64,000 nucleotides of DNA, taken from positions 21,912 through 85,911 of the forward strand of contig NZ_LHZV01000058.1 in NCBI RefSeq assembly GCF_001581005.1, in the 5' to 3' direction. The position numbers were made by a program, and so were the translations under genes. The notes beneath the pieces were generated by a model. That model saw nothing but the letters and a program-made list of their open reading frames with translations, was not told the origin of the DNA and did not search any database. Within the stretch, counting starts at the first letter, position 1. Every line of letters starts with the position of its first letter. This DNA is from Acetobacter orleanensis. GTDB lineage: Bacteria; Pseudomonadota; Alphaproteobacteria; Acetobacterales; Acetobacteraceae. Positions 61,240-64,000 of the stretch are shown in pieces.

Positions 61240-61545
61240 ATGTCCCGTCGCTGCCAGATTACCGGCAAAGGCGTTCTGACCGGAAACAACGTCAGTCACG
61301 CCAACAACAAAAGCCGTCGCCGTTTCCTGCCCAACCTGCAGGAAGCATCCCTGATGTCCGACATTCTGGGCGCTCCCGTGCACATGCGCGTCAGCACCCG
61401 TGGTCTGCGCACCATTGAACATAATGGTGGTCTGGACTCCTTCCTGATCAGCACGCCTAACCGCAAGCTGCCGGAAGAAGCTCAGGTCGTGAAGCGCCGC
61501 GTTCTGCGTGCTCAGGCTAAAAAACAGGCTGCCGTAGGCGCCTGA
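61240..61545 (+). CDS. rpmB: 50S ribosomal protein L28 (bL28)
   Basis: 101 residues starting '[34 protein letters not shown]' with '[23 protein letters not shown]', the full L28 pattern. Only one Cys is kept in the N-terminal part, so there is no complete zinc site. AAGGAT is 8 bases before the ATG at 61240. It stands apart from rpmG; fusA follows 217 bases later with its own leader. Confidence 0.96.
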   Translation: MSRRCQITGKGVLTGNNVSHANNKSRRRFLPNLQEASLMSDILGAPVHMRVSTRGLRTIEHNGGLDSFLISTPNRKLPEEAQVVKRRVLRAQAKKQAAVGA

Positions 61546-61713
61546 TTCAGGGGTTTCCTAACCGCAGTAGGTCCGGGCCTGTCAAAGTCTGACGGTCTGA
61601 GCCTGCTGTGCAGGTGTCTGGCAAGGTGTCAGGCACTTTTCGTCTATCGGCCGGTTTCCGGCAGCCGGGCTTCCTGAAGAAAAAATAGGATCAGCACGGT
61701 GTTCGGTAGCCAC

Positions 61714-61740
61714 AGGCGCGAAGGGTTCCCTGTCGCGCCT
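61714..61740 (+). promoter_or_regulatory. Leader hairpin upstream of fusA
   Basis: AGGCGCG and CGCGCCT form a perfect 7-bp outer stem, with an inner AGGG/CCCT stem, ending 22 bases before the fusA GTG and 10 before its GGAGG ribosome site. It is a candidate mRNA structure for translational control. The rest of the 217-base gap shows no gene. Confidence 0.4.
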
Positions 61741-61762
61741 GACCTGTTTTCTGGAGGTTTTC

Positions 61763-63850
61763 GTGTCCGCTAAATCTGACCTTTCGAAGATCCGTAATAT
61801 CGGGATCACCGCGCATATTGACGCGGGCAAGACAACCACGACAGAACGTATTCTGTACTACACCGGTGTGTCTCACAAAATTGGTGAAGTGCATGACGGT
61901 AACACCACGACCGACTACATGGCACAGGAACGTGAGCGCGGGATTACCATTACCTCCGCTGCTGTGACCTGTGAGTGGAACGAGCACCGCATCAACATCA
62001 TCGACACCCCCGGACACATCGACTTCAACATTGAAGTGAACCGTTCTCTGCGCGTGCTCGATGGCGCTGTGTTCATCATCGAAGGTGTGGCCGGTGTTCA
62101 GCCGCAGTCCGAAACCAACTGGCGTCTGGCTGACCGCTACAAGGTTCCGCGCATCATCTTCATCAACAAGCTCGACCGTACCGGCGCGAACTTCTACCGT
62201 GCGTTTGACACGCTGAAGGAAAAGCTGGATATCGTCGCTATCCCGCTGCAGCTGCCGATTGGCGTGGAAGATCAGTTTCTCGGTGTGGTCGATCTGGTCG
62301 AGATGAAGGCCATCGTCTGGGAAGGTGGTGAACTGGGTGCCAAATTCCATGATGAGGAAATTCCGGCTGACCTGAAGGAAAAGGCTGCTGAAGCCCGCCA
62401 GAACCTGCTCGACACCGCGCTGGCTGTCGATGAAAAGGCGATGGAAGAATATTTCGAAAACGGCGACGTTTCTGTTGAAACGCTGAAGCGCTGCATCAAG
62501 AAGGGCACCATCTCCGGTGAGTTCCGCCCGGTTCTGTGTGGCACGGCCTTCAAGAACAAAGGCGTTCAGCCGCTGCTCGATGCCGTGATCGACTATCTCC
62601 CGGCCCCGAATGACGTTGAAGGCATCCGTTGCGCTCCGCCGGAAGGTGAAGAAGACGATGAAGCCGCTCAGCCGATCATCCCGGTTGACCCGGACGGCAA
62701 GTTTGCTGGCCTCGCGTTCAAAATCATCAACGATAAATACGGCACGCTGACCTTCGTGCGCGTCTATCGTGGCGTGCTCAAGACCGGTGATACCGTTCTG
62801 AACACCACGAAGGGCCACAAGGAACGTATTGGCCGTATCTACCAGATGCATGCTGACAAGCGTGAAGAACTGACAGAAGTTCATGCTGGTGATATTGCTG
62901 CGTTCGTGGGTCTGAAAGACTCCCAGACGGGTGATACACTGGCTGATGCGGCTGATCCGGTTGTTCTGGAACGTATGAGCTTCCCGATCCCGGTTATCGA
63001 CATCTCCGTTGAGCCGAAAACCAAAGACGGCGTGGAAAAGATGACGCTGGCCCTGCAGAAGCTGGCCAGTGAAGATCCTTCCCTGCAGCTCAAGACAGAT
63101 CAGGAAACGGGTCAGACCATTCTGTCCGGCATGGGCGAACTGCACCTCGACATCATCATCGACCGTCTGCGTCGTGAATATGGTGTGGATGCAAACGTCG
63201 GTGCACCGCAGGTGGCCTATCGTGAAACGATCTCCAAGCCGCACACGGAAACCTACACGCATAAAAAGCAGTCTGGTGGTTCCGGTCAGTTCGCTGAAGT
63301 GAAAATTTCTTTCGAGCCGGTTGAGCGGAACGACGGCATTCACTTCGAAAACAAGGTTGTCGGTGGTACCGTGCCGAAGGAATATATTCCTGCGGTTGAA
63401 AAAGGTATCCGCATGCAGTCTTCCACCGGCGTGCTGGCAGGCTTCCCGACCGTGGACTTCAAGTTCACGCTGCTTGACGGTAAGTACCATGACGTTGACT
63501 CGTCCGCTCTGGCGTTCGAAATCGCGGCTAAGGCTTGCTTCCGTGAAGGCATGAAACTGGCTGGTCCGGTTATTCTTGAGCCGATCATGGACGTGGAAGT
63601 GACAACCCCGAACGATCACGTTGGTGACGTTGTGGGTGATATCAACCGTCGTCGTGGCATGATCCAGAGCCAGGAAACGTCTGGTTCCACGGTTATGGTG
63701 CGTTCTCATGTGCCGCTGAAGGAAATGTTCGGCTACATTTCTCACCTGCGCTCCATGACGAAGGGCCGTGCGTCCTTCACCATGCAGTTCCATCACTACG
63801 ACCCCGTGCCGCGCAACGTGGCAGAAGAGATCATGGCTCAGTCCAAATAA
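61763..63850 (+). CDS. fusA: Translation elongation factor G
   Basis: 695-residue GTPase that drives ribosomal translocation. G domain: '[25 protein letters not shown]', '[20 protein letters not shown]', '[11 protein letters not shown]', '[10 protein letters not shown]'. Domain II to V follow, with '[35 protein letters not shown]', '[15 protein letters not shown]' and '[25 protein letters not shown]'. The start is GTG with GGAGG 5-6 bases ahead. It is preceded by rpmB and a leader rather than by rpsL-rpsG, as the usual str operon would have. Codon use is strongly optimised, like that of the ribosomal genes. A terminator follows. Confidence 0.97.
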   Translation: MSAKSDLSKIRNIGITAHIDAGKTTTTERILYYTGVSHKIGEVHDGNTTTDYMAQERERGITITSAAVTCEWNEHRINIIDTPGHIDFNIEVNRSLRVLDGAVFIIEGVAGVQPQSETNWRLADRYKVPRIIFINKLDRTGANFYRAFDTLKEKLDIVAIPLQLPIGVEDQFLGVVDLVEMKAIVWEGGELGAKFHDEEIPADLKEKAAEARQNLLDTALAVDEKAMEEYFENGDVSVETLKRCIKKGTISGEFRPVLCGTAFKNKGVQPLLDAVIDYLPAPNDVEGIRCAPPEGEEDDEAAQPIIPVDPDGKFAGLAFKIINDKYGTLTFVRVYRGVLKTGDTVLNTTKGHKERIGRIYQMHADKREELTEVHAGDIAAFVGLKDSQTGDTLADAADPVVLERMSFPIPVIDISVEPKTKDGVEKMTLALQKLASEDPSLQLKTDQETGQTILSGMGELHLDIIIDRLRREYGVDANVGAPQVAYRETISKPHTETYTHKKQSGGSGQFAEVKISFEPVERNDGIHFENKVVGGTVPKEYIPAVEKGIRMQSSTGVLAGFPTVDFKFTLLDGKYHDVDSSALAFEIAAKACFREGMKLAGPVILEPIMDVEVTTPNDHVGDVVGDINRRRGMIQSQETSGSTVMVRSHVPLKEMFGYISHLRSMTKGRASFTMQFHHYDPVPRNVAEEIMAQSK

Positions 63851-63882
63851 GCCATCCTCTTCGGGACTATCTTCGGATACAG

Positions 63883-63914
63883 AAAAGCCGCCTCATCACG
63901 AGGCGGCTTTTTTT
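63883..63914 (+). terminator. Terminator after fusA
   Basis: AAAAGCCGCCTC and GAGGCGGCTTTT make a 12-bp stem around a 5-base loop, followed by a T-run. It ends the fusA transcript, so no tuf gene is joined to it directly. Confidence 0.93.
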
Positions 63915-63965
63915 GTGCCTGCGCAGCTTGAAAACGGTTGACGCCAACGGGCCGCCTAGACATTG

Positions 63966-64000
63966 GCCAAGTGCCAAGTGCCAAGTGCCAAGTGCCAAGT
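63966..64000. repeat. Tandem heptamer (GCCAAGT), at least five copies
   Basis: Five perfect copies of GCCAAGT run to the last base of the window, so the array continues beyond it. It lies about 50 bases after the fusA terminator. The 7-base unit would shift reading frame if inside a gene, but no gene is seen here. Confidence 0.95.

Noticed and set aside
61691..63796. Long minus-strand open frame (701 codons) opposite fusA
   Set aside because: It mirrors the highly biased fusA codons; the product is low in family features and rich in Arg/His/Phe as expected of an antisense shadow, and fusA is certain.
63966..64000. Heptamer repeats as a CRISPR array or replication-origin iteron set
   Set aside because: Units are contiguous and only seven bases; there is no spacer, no replication gene and the array is cut by the window edge.

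Overview
The window reads as a compact, high-GC chromosome segment of an alphaproteobacterium, most likely an acetic acid bacterium (Acetobacteraceae: Acetobacter, Gluconobacter, Komagataeibacter or a relative; I cannot fix the genus). Pointers are alphaproteobacterial markers (ATP12, COQ9, a MucR/Ros regulator, a PmtA-like methyltransferase, a Tim44-like protein, and the YceD(DUF177)-rpmF-plsX-fabH-ihfA-merR order) together with the remains of an aa3 oxidase locus in which subunit I has lost its catalytic metal ligands. Almost all of it is core housekeeping DNA. I see no phage, insertion sequence, CRISPR array, toxin-antitoxin pair or plasmid signature.

Layout. 1-4.5 kb: end of a pseudouridine synthase, an AsmA-like protein, the F1-ATPase chaperone ATP12, a micro-protein and a Spy-like periplasmic protein. 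4.6-8.2 kb: the translation and secretion operon ffh-rpsP-rimM-trmD-rplS, closed by a strong terminator. 8.3-11.5 kb: leuC-leuD-leuB. 11.6-14.2 kb: a secreted prolyl oligopeptidase and, on the minus strand, rpsU. 14.4-18.3 kb: def-COQ9-marR-ompR-envZ. 18.3-23.7 kb: bamE (minus), then YceD-rpmF-plsX-fabH-ihfA-merR and a tRNA-Pro(GGG). 23.7-29 kb: AI-2E family permease, murJ, a DUF4130-UdgX fusion, ihfB and mucR. 29-33 kb: manC, a LysR regulator and trxB. 33-38.2 kb: an Lrp regulator translationally coupled to a polyprenyl-phosphate glycosyltransferase and an ArnT/PMT-like enzyme, then gshB and a phospholipid methyltransferase. 38.4-40.8 kb: the cytochrome oxidase remnant (subunit I-like, ctaB, CoxF-like). 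40.9-49.1 kb, minus strand: small membrane protein, Tim44-like, pmbA, M16 peptidase, thrC, Yellow/MRJP-like protein and an M32 carboxypeptidase. 49.2-64 kb: TPR-glycosyltransferase, mutS-glnD, a membrane-tethered LuxR-DUF4019 protein, DUF4743-Nudix hydrolase (minus), an Atm1-type ABC transporter, rpmB and fusA, ending in a heptamer tandem repeat cut by the window edge.

The most unusual item is the gene at 38452-39711. It is recognisable as heme-copper oxidase subunit I, yet by eye it keeps only the two low-spin heme histidines and has lost the CuB and heme a3 ligands, while staying open and stop-to-start coupled to ctaB. Other points of interest are the shared AT-rich upstream region of mucR and manC, the HTH-membrane-DUF4019 protein, the DUF4130-UdgX fusion, several strong inverted repeats upstream of genes, and two simple tandem repeats. 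All family assignments come from reading the sequence without database searches.
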